From Sebastes aleutianus (lineage: Eukaryota > Chordata > Actinopteri > Perciformes > Sebastidae), in assembly GCA_916700875.1 (NCBI GenBank), contig CAKAKS010000032.1, positions 6,263,001 through 6,327,000 of the forward strand: a stretch of DNA of 64,000 nt. The letters run 5' to 3'. The notes under the pieces were generated by a model, which saw nothing but the letters and a program-made list of their open reading frames with translations, made no database searches and had not been told where the DNA came from. Position 1 is the first letter of the stretch; each line of letters opens with the position of its first letter. The translations under genes were made by a program, and so were the position numbers. This document shows, piece after piece, positions 48,540-59,492 of the stretch.

Positions 48540-49137
48540 TAAGGGCGCATTCACACCTGCCTTGTTTAGTTTGGTTGAATTGAACCCTGGAGCGTTTTAC
48601 CCTCTTTGTGCAGTTCGTTTGGGCAGGTGTGAACACAGCAATCGCACTCAGGTGCGCACCAAAACAAACAAACCGAGACCTCCTTGAAGGGGTGGTCTGG
48701 GTTCACTTCCAAACAAACTGCGGTACAGTTTGGTACTTTTTGTTTGTGGTGAGAACAGTACGTCTTGATATGAGCCTTCGACGACTCCAGTGCATCAATA
48801 CATTGTTTTCCAGTCGCAGCCGCGCCTCATTTTCAAACTGTATCGTTTGCCTTGAGTGAAAAATTGCTATGAGGTGAAAAAAATAGATGACCAGGGCCAA
48901 GATCAAGCCACGTAGTTGTCCCTCCATTGTTGCATTCTGGAAGTCTGCTCTTCTTTGTTGACTTCTGGGAGTTTTCCAGCATGGGAATTCTGACAAAATA
49001 GAGAGCAGTTTCTTTGCGCACCAAAACTTTGGTCCGCTTGTAAATGCTGCCATGTGAACACAAACCAAACTCGAGGCAATATGCAACATTATAACAATGA
49101 CCAGAGCAAACAAACTACAGGAGTGAAAACACCCTAA
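48540..49137. mobile_element. Family O MITE, PIF/Harbinger-like, with TAA duplication
   Basis: Left TAA + GGGCGCATTCACACCTG; right CAGGAGTGAAAACACCC + TAA. The inverted repeats share GGGYG...TTCACNCCTG and continue inwards (TTGTTTAGTTTGG with CAAACAAACTAC). A TAA duplication and G-rich termini are the hallmark of PIF/Harbinger elements. The minus strand is open for 190 codons (48703-49275), extending past the right end, with no recognised domain. Confidence 0.85.
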
Positions 49138-49198
49138 GCCCCAAGCCTCTTGGTCGATGTTTCCCATGGCAGCATTTGACTCATATTCGAGCAATCCA

Positions 49199-49290
49199 AT
49201 TCTCAACCTAAATACCGACGCTTGGTCAGTGCCCCTCGGCGTGTGATACTGACGCACCAAGGCACCCTTTAGCAACCCATCCGTGTCATT
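49199..49290. repeat. Fragment shared with 25471-25560
   Basis: AAATACCGACGCTTGGTCAG, TGCCCCTCGGCG and GACGCACCAAGGC. It lies just upstream of a long family-B copy. Confidence 0.7.
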
Positions 49291-49344
49291 ATTACATCAG
49301 AGTGAGAAAGACCGTGTAGGGCGGGCTGGAGGGGAGGTTGGATC

Positions 49345-50000
49345 AGTCAAAACACAGGACTTTCACCCAGGAGCCCGCTGTTCATGTACCATGTGAAACC
49401 AAGTCAACGTTGATGTATTTTACCTTACTTTTGTTATGTTACTTCAGTACTTTACTAACGCCAGCTACATAACAAGCATACTTATTTTACGTAACAAACA
49501 TACTTATTTTAACCCCAAAAATCCCAACCAAGTAGTTTTGTTGCATAAGTAAATCTAAAAGCTAAGTAAACCTATGTTGGAAGTTTATTTTGAAAGGAAA
49601 CTGTGCATGTAATGAGCAGAAACTGTAGGTTTCCTGTGAACACTGAAGTTTATTTTGAAAAGACGCTATGACGAGTGGAAACGGACACCCTATTACGGAT
49701 CCTACTCTAGCAAAGGCATAAGCCGCCCTACTCTGCCTCTGATTGGCTTACCATGATATTCTTACCCTAACCCAAACCAACCTCACTCCTCATGCCTAAA
49801 ACTAACCCAAACAATGAAGGCAGCAAGAATTAGCCAATCAGAGGTAGAGTATGGCGGCTCATGCCTTCACTGTAGCAGAATTTAGCGTCCCTGACACGTC
49901 CAAAACTGACGCTATAGAGGGGTACCTAGAGCGTCATAGTTTGAAGCGTAGGACCAGGCTGCGGTATTTGACGAGTTTGGAGTTAGAATGTGTTGATTTG
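49345..50000. repeat. Family B copy interrupted by a small MITE
   Basis: CAGGACTTTCACCCAGGAG, CATGTGAAACCAAGTCAACG, CAACCAAGTAGTTTTGTTGC and, after the MITE, GAGCGTCATAGTTTGAAGCG with GGTATTTGACGAGTTTGG. This is the clearest long copy outside the 9-10 kb tandem block. Confidence 0.8.
49712..49868. mobile_element. 157-bp MITE with 8-bp target duplication, hAT-like
   Basis: Terminal inverted repeats of about 36 bp: left AAAGGCATAAGCCGCCC then TACTCTGCCTCTGATTGGCT; the right end, in reverse complement, is GAAGGCATGAGCCGCCATAC then TCTACCTCTGATTGGCT. The flanks are ACTCTAGC (49704-49711) and ACTGTAGC (49869-49876), an 8-bp duplication with one mismatch, as expected for hAT transposition. It sits inside family B. 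Confidence 0.85.
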
Positions 50001-51107
50001 AGAGCCGCCTTCGCAAGGAGAGATGCTACTGACAGGAATGTTATACTGCCTACGAACATCGAGGCCCATGTAGTGTCAGCAACTGTTAGCAATTTGAGCC
50101 ATCTGCTCCTTTACAACATAATATATTTGGAGACGCCCATTGCACAGTTATTCCATTTGGGAAGTGGAAGCTAGCAAGCTGGGCTAACTAGCTTCCTCCG
50201 TCTCAGTGGAGGCTAATTAGTCTAGCTTTCTTTCCTAACATTAGCACTGATTCCCACTTGACGTCCTTTTTGTTCATGTTATTTCAACACCTGCTGAGTC
50301 ATTGGCAGCTCAGACTCAGTGCTGTGTTGGTCCTCCTTTATACAAAAGAGGAAGTGTACTTAGCATTAGCTGTGATGGCAGACTGTCACAGCAAGCAGCT
50401 CACTAGAGAACTGCAACATATGGGACGCTATCGCTGTTAAAAAACATGGACGAAAATAATATGTATTTTCTTTTTGGTAATTACAATTTTGACAAAATAA
50501 GTACACAACTAAAGCAAACACCAAGGGTATACTGTATAAATTGATTTCTCAGCAAACATGCCAAAGAGACTGCTAACGAGTTGGATGTGTAGTTTTTAGG
50601 TTGTTCTTGTCTCTTCTTTTTGCACAACACAGGCAACTGAGACACCAAAACGAGAAGTCGAGAGTCTGATGTTTTAATAGCCACGTTGTGACAGTAAGCT
50701 GTCTGCCCTTTCCGCACCCGCTGTGTCAGACAGCTAACACGGAGCTGCTGTGTGTCGTGGAGACTCCGCTAATGAGATCAAATCTGACATTTAATAATGG
50801 ATGAATTAAGAAAAAAAAAGAAAAGAGGCAGACAGAAGAGTTCATTAGAGTGTGGGAATCTAAATGAAACTTCACAAATAGGTGAAAAAAGTTTCTTGTC
50901 TGTGGATTAAAGGCTCCTTTCACAGATTTTAGACACAAAAATATGTTTACTAGTCGTTTAGAACTACTCGGCTGTGAAAACAGTACAATGTCCTATCTAA
51001 ATGTAATTTAAAAGCGCTAATGATGTCATAGTGATATCATTAGGGTTGTCTTCATTTGGGCTTGGAGACAGAAAAAGTATGTTACAAAATACAGTATGCA
51101 TAAGTGT
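50001..51107. other. No recognised feature
   Basis: 50170-50250 repeats GCTAACTAGCTTCC/GCTAATTAGTCTAGC-like phrases reminiscent of mobile-element interiors. Nothing definable. Confidence 0.4.
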
Positions 51108-51245
51108 TAGGGCAGTCAATCGATTAAAACAGCAAATTTTCTCTGTTCAGAAATGTACCTTAGAGGGAGATTTATCAAGTATTTAATACTCGTATTAACA
51201 TGAGAGTGCGCAAACATGTTTGCTTTATTCAAATGTATGTATTAA
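51108..51245 (-). mobile_element. Family A terminal fragment (copy A11)
   Basis: TAGGGCAGTCAATCGATTAA, then AAATGTACCTTAGAGGGAG and GTATTTAATACTCGTATTAA, cut at ATGTATGTATTAAGC where copy A12 starts. Confidence 0.8.
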
Positions 51246-51941
51246 GCTGTTAATCGATTTAAATATTTAATTAATAATAAATCAATTATAAAAAAATCAC
51301 GATTAATCGCATGGTTGTCCATAGTTAAATCACAAATTAATCACACATTTTTCTGTTCAAAATGTACCTTAAATGGATATTTCTCAATTATTGAATATTT
51401 AAACAGCTTGCTTTTTCGAAAGTATGTATATATTTATTATTGGAAATCAATTAGCAACACAAAACAATGACAAATATTGTCCAGAAACCCTCACAGGTAC
51501 TGCATTTAGCATAAGAAATATGCTCAAATCATACTATTGCAAATTCAAGCCCAACAGGCAACAATAGCTGTCAGTGTGTCAGTGTGCTGACTTGACTATG
51601 ACTTGCCCCAAACTGCATGTGATTATCATAAAGTGGGCATGTCTGTAAAGGGGAGACTCGTGGGTACCCATAGAACCCATTTACATTCACATATCTTGAG
51701 GTCAGAGGTCAAGGGACCCCTTTGAAAATGGCCATGCCAGTTTTTCCTTGCCAAAATGTAGCGTAAGTTTGCCGATATTTAACCTCCCTTCGACAAGTAA
51801 GATGGATCCATTATATTTCTTTGGTTTTTCTCGTTTCATATGATGCCAGTATCTTCACTCTAGCTTTAAAACTGAGCCCACTACAACCTTAAAATAAATT
51901 TGCCTTAACGCGTTATTATCGCGTTAACTTTGACAGCCCTA
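51246..51941 (-). mobile_element. Family A element, nearly complete (copy A12)
   Basis: Reverse orientation: degenerate left end (TTAATCGATTTAAATATTTA), complete body, and right end CGCGTTAACTTTGACAGCCCTA. A perfect DR1, AGGTCAGAGGTCA, lies at 51699-51711. It lies immediately beside A11 in the same orientation. Confidence 0.9.
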
Positions 51942-52757
51942 AAAAATGTATGATCCATACTAGAGACTAAAGTCAGGATATCTCTGCCTCTGCTGTTTTG
52001 ATTTTCACTGTTCTTTTGACTCTTTCTTTGTCTGTCTCTTGCAAGTTACCCACATTCCTGAATGTGTGATACTAAATCAATGGAGCTCCCCTTTTAAGAC
52101 ACATATACTGTAGCACCAGGTCTGTACTTCTCTAGTAACGGTGCACAGTTCTGCTGAGAAGATATAGGCTCATGTGTAATGTAGGTATGTAGCTGTACAG
52201 GAAATGAGAGGTTCAAAGCTGAGGCAGCTGACAGATGATATTGCTGGACACTAATGACCTCTCATAGCAGCTTCACTCTCGCTGTAAAGGTCACTGTCCA
52301 AGGTCCTGAAACCCCTTTCTAAACAGAGGACAGTGTCCTCTGTTTAGAAAGACATTTTTTTTCCCTTCATGCTTAAAATATGAGAGGAACAATATAAAAA
52401 TAGTTTGATACTATTCATAATCTCATAGTTTATATTTATTTTTTTCTTTACTGCAGCCATGTGGTTATAGGGCATGGGGGGGGGGGTTACATTTTAATCT
52501 ATATTTATTCCGATCATTTGCAACAATTTTAGTGTTTAGAGTTCCATTTTGTGAAGATCTGTGACTGATAAGTTGGAACATTTATTTTGATGAGATTGTA
52601 TGTTGTTATGTCATTGTAGAGTGTGCGCTCTTTGTGCAAGTGCCTTGAAACCTGTTAGATCAGTGTGTCCCCACCAAACAAGATGGGAGAATTTAACTAA
52701 AAATTGGCCAAAAAAAACCAATAACACAAAAATGACACTACATTTTACTACAAATGA
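51942..52757. other. No gene; contains a perfect hairpin and a G run
   Basis: The hairpin at 52316-52350 is listed separately. A run of about 10 G lies near 52478-52488. Otherwise unassigned. Confidence 0.5.
52316..52350. repeat. 35-bp near-perfect palindrome (17-bp arms, 1-bp loop)
   Basis: The arm TTTCTAAACAGAGGACA, a single G, then the exact reverse complement of the arm. Confidence 0.97.
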
Positions 52758-54329
52758 ATTGCACATTTTATATCTGTTCAAAATTATACCTTAAAGGGAG
52801 ATTTGTCAAGTATTTAATACTCTTATCAACATGGGAGTGGCCAAATATGTTTGCTTTATGCAAATGTATGTATATATTTATTATTGGAAATCAACTACCT
52901 ACACAAAACAATGAGAAATATTGTCCAGTAACCCTCACAGGTACTGCATTTAACATAACAAATATGCTCAAATCATAACATGGCAAACTCAAACCCAACA
53001 GGCAACTGTCAGTGTGTCAGTTTGCTGATTATCATAAAGTGGGCATGTCTGTAAAGGAGAGACTCGTGGGTACCAATAGAACCCATTTTCATTCACATAT
53101 CTTGAAGTCGGAGGTCAAGCGACCCCTTTGAAAATGGCCATGCCAGTTTTTCCTCGCCAAATATTAGCATGAGTTTGGAGCGTTATTTAGCCTCTTTCAC
53201 GACAAGCTAGTATGACATGGTTGGTACCATTGGATTCCTTAGCTTTTGTAGTTTCATATATCAGTATTGTAAGGTTGACCGAGTGGCTAAAGCGTAAAAA
53301 CTGAGAAAAATTCCAGTTAAGCAGTCCAGGTGTATTTATTAACAATAGTGGAAACCAACAATCCAGTGCAAAAATATGTACAGTGCAGGCTTGGCATCCA
53401 AGAAACAGGTTTTTCAAAAATAATGAAAAATAATAAGCAAAATGACAAAAATATATAAAGATACAGCATAGGCTATGCCCCTTAAATTTTGGGCCCTTGC
53501 AGCTCTCCAATCTGGCTTGTATCTCATCAAAGGTTTGCTCTCCACTGAACCCCCTCCAGGCATTCCAGCCTCCTCTTTTATGAAGCTGGATCCTACTAAG
53601 TAAAATTGATAATAATTAATAATCAATCAAACAACAGCATAATAATATCTAGTCCAAAAAATAGGACATCATTTATAGTTAAATTATAAAACATTTAATA
53701 TAACATTTTGAGGCAAGTAATTATTCAAACTAATTAAAATTACATTACCTATTGTCAACCCCCCAAAACACCCCTTCAACTCTACCGTACTTGGTACCTT
53801 CTCTGGGAACCCCCCCTTACATAAGCTATTGATACGCTTCTGTTCGGTTTCGGCAGCCCAGGTCTAAACTAAGGAGCACATCTACAGCAGAGAAGAAAGG
53901 GTGACAAACAATTTACTGAATATACATTTTACAATAAATGGAAATGTTCAATATCAATACTTATGCCTGTGTGTAATTCATTAATACATTTATGCTTTGT
54001 AACACTATGACCCCCATTTAAGAAATGTATTACTTTGTCGGCGGGCCTCCCGACATTTGAGAAGTACTGATGCTGCGGTAACACTTAACATCGACACCTC
54101 CAAGCCGGCTTGATTTAATATATGATGGAGGTGGCGTTAGAGTGTGTGTGCGTTGCATCCTACTTTATAGGGCACGGGCTAACCCCTGACAAGTATTTTA
54201 ATTCTAGCTTTAAAACTGAGTCATCTACGACCTTAATATCACATGTTGTGTTATTGTGTTAAATAAATTTGTGGTGTTAAAACAAATTTGTGTTAACACT
54301 TTATTATTGTTTTAACTTTGACAGCCCTA
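52758..54329 (-). mobile_element. Family A element split by an LTR insertion (copy A13)
   Basis: 52758-53267 carries the body in reverse orientation from CACATTTTATATCTGTTC to CATATATCAGTAT. The family resumes at 54192 (AGTATTTTAATTCTAGCTTT) and ends at TAACTTTGACAGCCCTA (54329). The 924 bp between are foreign. Confidence 0.9.
53268..54191. mobile_element. Probable solo LTR, 924 bp, with 5-bp target duplication
   Basis: Starts TGTAAGGTTGACC and ends AACCCCTGACA, flanked on both sides by AGTAT (53263-53267 and 54192-54196). TG...CA ends plus an exact 5-bp duplication are the signature of LTR retrotransposon integration, and the absence of internal coding sequence implies recombination between LTRs. 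Orientation is uncertain: CCTATAAAG near the right end on the minus strand could be a TATA box, and an AATAAA lies near 53933 on the + strand. The phrase GACCGAGTGGCTAAAGCG at the left resembles a tRNA A-box region. No superfamily could be assigned. Confidence 0.85.
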
Positions 54330-54437
54330 CAAGCATTGAAGTATGGAGTTAGTGTGTTCTCTGCGTACCGGCATGTCTTTCCTCCAGGTAAACTGATTTC
54401 TTCCCACATGTGTTATTAGCTCTGTGATAATATGTTG
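54330..54437. other. Short unassigned interval
   Basis: Nothing recognised between family A and the LINE tail. Confidence 0.5.
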
Positions 54438-54543
54438 ACCTGTCCATGTTGTACCCCGCTTATCACCCGACGTGAGCGGTGGGAAAGACTCCAGCCACCT
54501 TGCGACCCTGCTCAGGATAACTGAGCTTCGATAATGGATGGAT
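54438..54543 (+). mobile_element. Fish LINE-type 3' tail fragment
   Basis: GACCTGTCCATGTTGTACCC, CGCTTATCACCCGACGTGAG, CTCCAGCCACCTTGCGACCC and the closing GATAATGGATGGATG. I know this series as the 3' end of an abundant teleost retroelement ending in GGATGGATGG repeats. A reverse-orientation relative lies at 57506-57592. Confidence 0.75.
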
Positions 54544-55259
54544 GTTGCCAGGAGTAAAAGAAGTGAGTGTAGAAGCAGGCTTGATATCCTCAGGCAACTT
54601 GCTCCACTGATACAATGAAACCTAATTAATCGGCATTGTCAGGCTGAATTTACAAAACTGCACCCTGCCTGAGGAGCTAATGCTGTAATTAGGCTCATGA
54701 GGGATTAAAAGGTCAGAGATGCAGTTTGATAATAGTCCAGCACAGACCTCGTGGTTGACCTGTTAAATCAATTTGAAAAAAGGTACTTAGACCAGTTTTC
54801 AAAGGGCCAAATAAAACAATTCCACATATATAGTTTAAGCTTAATTTAAGTCTATGCGGAGGTAGAAGGAAGTTACCACTTCTAATGTAGTATGGAGCTG
54901 ACGGGAGAGCTAGCGTCAGACTTGGCAAAGTTAGCAGAAGTATACACGTGTGGCTACGTCCGGTTTTCAAAATAAGGTGTTAACAAAGGAATGGAAATAA
55001 GATTGATTGGATTATATCAACCAGAAGTATAAAACATTACATGTCCCTTATACATTAAAAAGAAAATACCACTAATTTGTGAGGGAAATGTTTAAATTCT
55101 TTGATTTTTGGGTTGCTGGGAATTTTTTTTTATAAATAATCCCTGACAATGACTGATAAATTTGATCTCTGACTACATACATGCTAAAAGTCAAACATTT
55201 GAATGTATTGATTTAGATATTTTTTCCAATTAATTTTGATATTTTTTCAAATTAAAAGT
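54544..55259. other. No recognised gene; possible conserved element at 54640-54720
   Basis: GAGCTAATGCTGTAATTAGG and GAGGGATTAAAAGGTCAGAG look single-copy with TAAT cores. The rest is AT-rich and unassigned. Confidence 0.35.
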
Positions 55260-55419
55260 CCCTAGAAGTGTATGATTCAACTTTTCCCCATGGTCTAGTG
55301 TTAAAAAAGTTAGCAAACATCACAATGAATCATAATATTGAATCGCAATACATATCGAATCTGCACCCAAGTATCGTAATAGTATCCAATCGTGAGATGG
55401 GTGTATCGTCCCAGCCCTA
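55260..55419. mobile_element. Family F MITE-like end
   Basis: CATAATATTGAATCGCAATA, CGAATCTGCACCCAAGTATC, then CAATCGTGAGATGGGTGTAT and the terminal CCCAGCCCTA. This looks like the right end of a TAGGGCTGGG-type element. The left limit is uncertain. Confidence 0.55.
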
Positions 55420-56389
55420 ATGTACTGTATATACACACATGCCTATGTAGTATGAAAAGACTTTGAGAGCTGTGACTGCAGTGACATTTTCCAAGTCGAG
55501 TAAAATGTACTTAGGTCAAGAATGACTCCCAGGTGGTCGTACAGTAGCTCATTAAACACTAAATGGTAGTTTTAGTGCTCTCGGGACTAAAACCATACTG
55601 ACAAATGTTAAAATTGTTTTTAGTACATAATCCAAAATCCAGTTTCTCGAAAATGTTGGATGACAAGGACACAAGTCTGAAATTGAAAACAACAGATTAG
55701 GAAGTGGGTTTCTTTGAAATCAGCAAAACTGCAGCACATTAAGTCGGGCTGTGTCTGAATCTATATATAGGTTTATAAGTCTGTGATCTAAATGCTAACA
55801 GCACCAGTGCTATATCATATTTTGCCATTATACTGTACACTTCAACCCCACATGGGCAATTTTACTTCAAAGCTGCATACTTTAGGTAGTGGCTCAGGCT
55901 GTTGCCATAGGGTACAAGGCAAAGCCATTATACCGTGATTTAAGCATTAAGCATTTGGAATTCAAGCACATTAGATTTAATACACTTTAAGATTAATAAG
56001 GGCACATGAGAGTAAAGGCCAACTTTTTTCAAATTTAATCCCAGAACCACACAAATGTCAAGGCTACAGCTATGAGCCGGCATGCGGGGCTGGAAAATAT
56101 CCAGGAGCAGAATGGAAAAGTGTTTGGATGATAAATCTGTGGAGACAAATGGTAAATAGAGGCCGACTGTATTTTTCTCCCTTAAAGCACTTTCCATCAT
56201 GCGTTGGACTGGTGCTCAGTTTAAGCACATTTTATTCAGTCATTTGTAACTAATTGAGAAGGATACATACAGTATGTGTTTCCTACACATGTGCATGGGG
56301 ATATAACAATGGTAGAAATTAAAGGTTCTATATACGATATCAGGAGCACTAATATAGCAGCAAACAACTATTGTCTATGTAAAGATATA
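55420..56389. other. No recognised feature
   Basis: AT-rich sequence, with short ORFs lacking recognisable motifs. Confidence 0.45.
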
Positions 56390-56860
56390 GAGGAGTAATA
56401 TCTACCTGAGCAGAGAATGAAGTCACTCTCCCTCTGTGTGTGTTGTAATCCGAGCTTCTCTGTGCTGTGTTGATATAGCCGGGCCGGCCACATGTGCCTT
56501 TTAGCGCATGTGAGCGTGCCACTGGCTCGCTCACGTCCGCCGCTCTGCACTGCGCTCATACAGCGGTTATAACTGATAACTGATACCAACACTGATGCCA
56601 ACGGCGCCGTTGCAGAAGCTTAGCACCCACCCTTCGGTTCCCCCCCAGGTTAACACTGTTAGCTCTGTCAGCACTGTTGTCGTTGTTTGCACTGTTAATG
56701 CTGTTAGCACCGTTAGCTGTGAACCGTCGGCTCAGCCGTCGCCATGTTGAGAGCTGTGTGGAGGCACTAGAAATGCTCCCAATCTTGCATTTTGCACCCT
56801 TAAATATGCATTTATTGTTTGGCAACAAGTTGGAAACACAACATTGACATATTATCACAT
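56390..56860. repeat. Probable mobile-element interior with GTTAGC-type tandem phrases
   Basis: 56650-56730 contains imperfect repeats of ACTGTTAGC / TGTCAGCACTGTT / CTGTTAGCACCGTTAGC. The neighbouring 56440-56600 is GC-rich (CCGGGCCGGCCACATGTG). The phrase GTTAGCACCGTTAGCTG is shared with family J (33390-33412), which suggests a mobile origin. No ends were defined. Confidence 0.45.
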
Positions 56861-57505
56861 TCAATTGGAGTCCTGTCTCTGTCCATCAGATGAATGTATG
56901 TCCAATATTCAATATGCTTTTAGCTCTATTTTTGGTCTCCACCAACTCATTTGGGGAAATTTCTGGCTCTTTAGCTGATAAATGCTCCAATATGTTCACA
57001 ACCTATTTGCTAACTTTCTCAGTCATGTGGCGCTTGCAGGTAGAGTAGAGTGCAGCTTGGACCACATATTTCTGTCTGAACCCAACCATAGTCCGAGAGA
57101 GTATTAATCGAGCCCGCCACAAACCTGACAGACACTCTGTTTTTCCCCATGAAATGAAGGTTAGACCGTCTCTAACTGCTGTACTGTGACGTATCTCACA
57201 GTGAAACTGAATATTTGAGTGGTGTACAGTTACAAGAGGGACTTAAATCAAATGATTTGCATTTTGTTGGGCCACTAAAAAGTGGTTGGACCTCAGCCAC
57301 ATTGTTTTGGAAATGAAAACCACGTTTTTGCCCACCGATATCCAAAAACACATATCTTCCTGTGTCTCTCCATATTGCTCTGTTAGCTACTTCCATCAAA
57401 ACACATATATTGCAACGATCCACCAACGATTGGCTAGCAAGTTTCCCAAAGTAACTTTGTGTCTTTCTCTTAAAACTTATTTGAGATATTTCTTAGTTTT
57501 TCCCA
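56861..57505. other. No recognised feature
   Basis: Overlapping short ORFs on both strands at 57196-57546 have no recognisable motifs. Confidence 0.45.
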
Positions 57506-57592
57506 TTCGGGTCGCGGGGAGGATGGCTGGGGCCAATTCCAGCTGACATTGGACAAAGGCGGGGTACACCCTAGACAAGTCACCAGCCTATA
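57506..57592 (-). mobile_element. Fish LINE-type 3' tail fragment, reverse orientation
   Basis: ATTCGGGTCGCGGGGAGGAT, CCAGCTGACATTGGACAAAG and GCGGGGTACACCCTAGACAA, the reverse complement of the series at 54438-54543 (GACAGG/AGTC, GTACACCC, CAGCTG, GTCGC). Confidence 0.75.
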
Positions 57593-59019
57593 ATTTTTTA
57601 GATTATGGGCTACATCATTATATTAATTTGAAGTTATGGAGACCCTGAGTGTGGATAATTGATTTTCTAACATCCTAGACACCTCTATAAGATAGTGATA
57701 CTGCACAGGCTCACCATGCAGGCTTGTGGACATTATTACTAATGTTAACATCAGAAATATAGAAGCAGGCAAAATGGCTGAATCAGCCCTTTCTAGAAAA
57801 AATGATTTTATACTAGGCCATCAGATGATGATGATGATGATTTTAGTTGCCTGTAACTGAATTGAAATGGTTCTACCAATCCTGACTCTAACTCTGTCTC
57901 TTAGGAATGGTTCTCCTGTGCTTCAAATTGATATTTAGACCTTATTTTAGAGCGCTTTCCAAACGGAAAAAAGCCAATCATTGATCAACCATTTACTTTA
58001 AGTGAATCCAACATCGATATAGATTAAACTAAATTGAATACCCCTACTCCCAGGATGTGAGGAGGTGAGGCTAAAGAGTGTGGCTGCGGGAAATGTAGCA
58101 ACAGATGCTGTTCATGTGGGCAGTGGTCATGTGATTTGCCAAATATGTATACACTTTACTTGAGTGAGAAGTGAGAGGAAGCACCGTGTCGAGTGCCTTT
58201 TTAAAAGCAAACTGTAAGCCAGGAATCTCGTGTATAATTCAATATATTGGTGCTTATAAGCATTCACAAGTATGTTTAGGGCTTTAGGAAGTGTTGGATG
58301 TTGAATAATCTTGACTATACTGCTCATAATTTGAGTGTTTGGGGAGATTTTGGCTTTGAGTCTGTTTTTTTTTTTAAACCAAGTTTCTTGGATTTGTACT
58401 CTCTGCTTGAGAAATGATGCAACAAGTTATTTATTAAGAAAAACAAAACAAAAACAAAGTCCAAAATAAAGCTGTTGGAAAATAAGATGCAGAAAAGTCA
58501 GAGGTCCACAGATGTGCATCAATTTCCTCAACTGTGAGACTCCTTTCCCAGAGCAAAGCAACTGTTGAAGAGTCTTGCCTGCCAAGCACATACATAAGCA
58601 ATGGCTTCTGTGCTGACAAAAGGTCAGAAGATACAAGGAAGCAGTCTGATTTGAAGGGCAATCACTGCTGGGTTTCACTGGACTTTGGCTACATTTCAAA
58701 GAAACCTGTCAAAGAAAAAAAAACAGACAATACAGCTAAAGGCAACTGGGCAGAAAGGGTAAAGTCATTACTTGTTCATGAATATTTTTAATTATGTATT
58801 CAGGCATTCTTTTTTATCATTATCAAGCCAAATTCATCCCTCAATATGTGCTGTTGAGAAATAAACAACAACAATAAATGGAAAACACAATGCATTAATG
58901 ATTTCCTTTCTTCTTTTTGCAATACTCAAGAGCTTTGATTTATTTGCCAGGAGGTAAAAGAACCACAATGACCTTATCTGTCTGGACACACGTCCTTCCT
59001 GTTATAAACTCAGCTGACA
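57593..59019. other. No recognised gene; (GAT)n tract at 57824-57842
   Basis: One short trinucleotide tract. ORFs around 58427-58791 on both strands have no known domain. Confidence 0.45.
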
Positions 59020-59450
59020 TTATATCTAAACTCAGAGAATCACCAAAGTGATTCATCCTGTGTGGAACATGAATGTCTGTACTAAATTTCATGGCAATCC
59101 ATCCTATAGTTGTTGAGATATTCTACTCAAAACCAAATGTGAACCTCGTGGTGGTGCTATAGGAAAGGTCAGGGTTGTCATTAAAGTCAGTAGGATTCAT
59201 CCTCTGGGAACTATGAACGTTTGTACAAAATTGCATGGCGATCCATTTAACGGTTGTCGAGACATTCCAATAACCTGCCAACCAAGTCAGGGGATCAGTA
59301 AAGTCAGTAAGATTCATCATCTGGGAACCATGAATGTCTGTATAAGGTTTCATGGCAATCCAACTGATAGTTGTTGAGATATTACAGTCTGGATCAAAAT
59401 GGTGAACCAACAGTCTGATGTAGAACCAACTCGCTAGCATGGCAAAAAAA
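59020..59450 (+). repeat. Family M tandem repeat, about three units of 120-125 bp
   Basis: Each unit has GATTCATCCTSTGKGGAAC-like, ATGAATGTCTGTA, TTTCATGGCAATCCA and AGTTGTTGAGATATT, at about 59050, 59195 and 59310. I know this as a conserved teleost repeat; in other fish it is followed by GCTAGCATGGC, also present here (59432-59442). Confidence 0.85.
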
Positions 59451-59492
59451 AAAAAAATAGTCTGAAAAGAAAACCTTGAAATATCTAGTAAT

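Noticed and set aside
54181..54196. Boundary taken as a deletion in family A rather than an insertion
   Set aside because: Exact AGTAT on both sides plus TG...CA ends are specific to LTR integration; a deletion would not create them.
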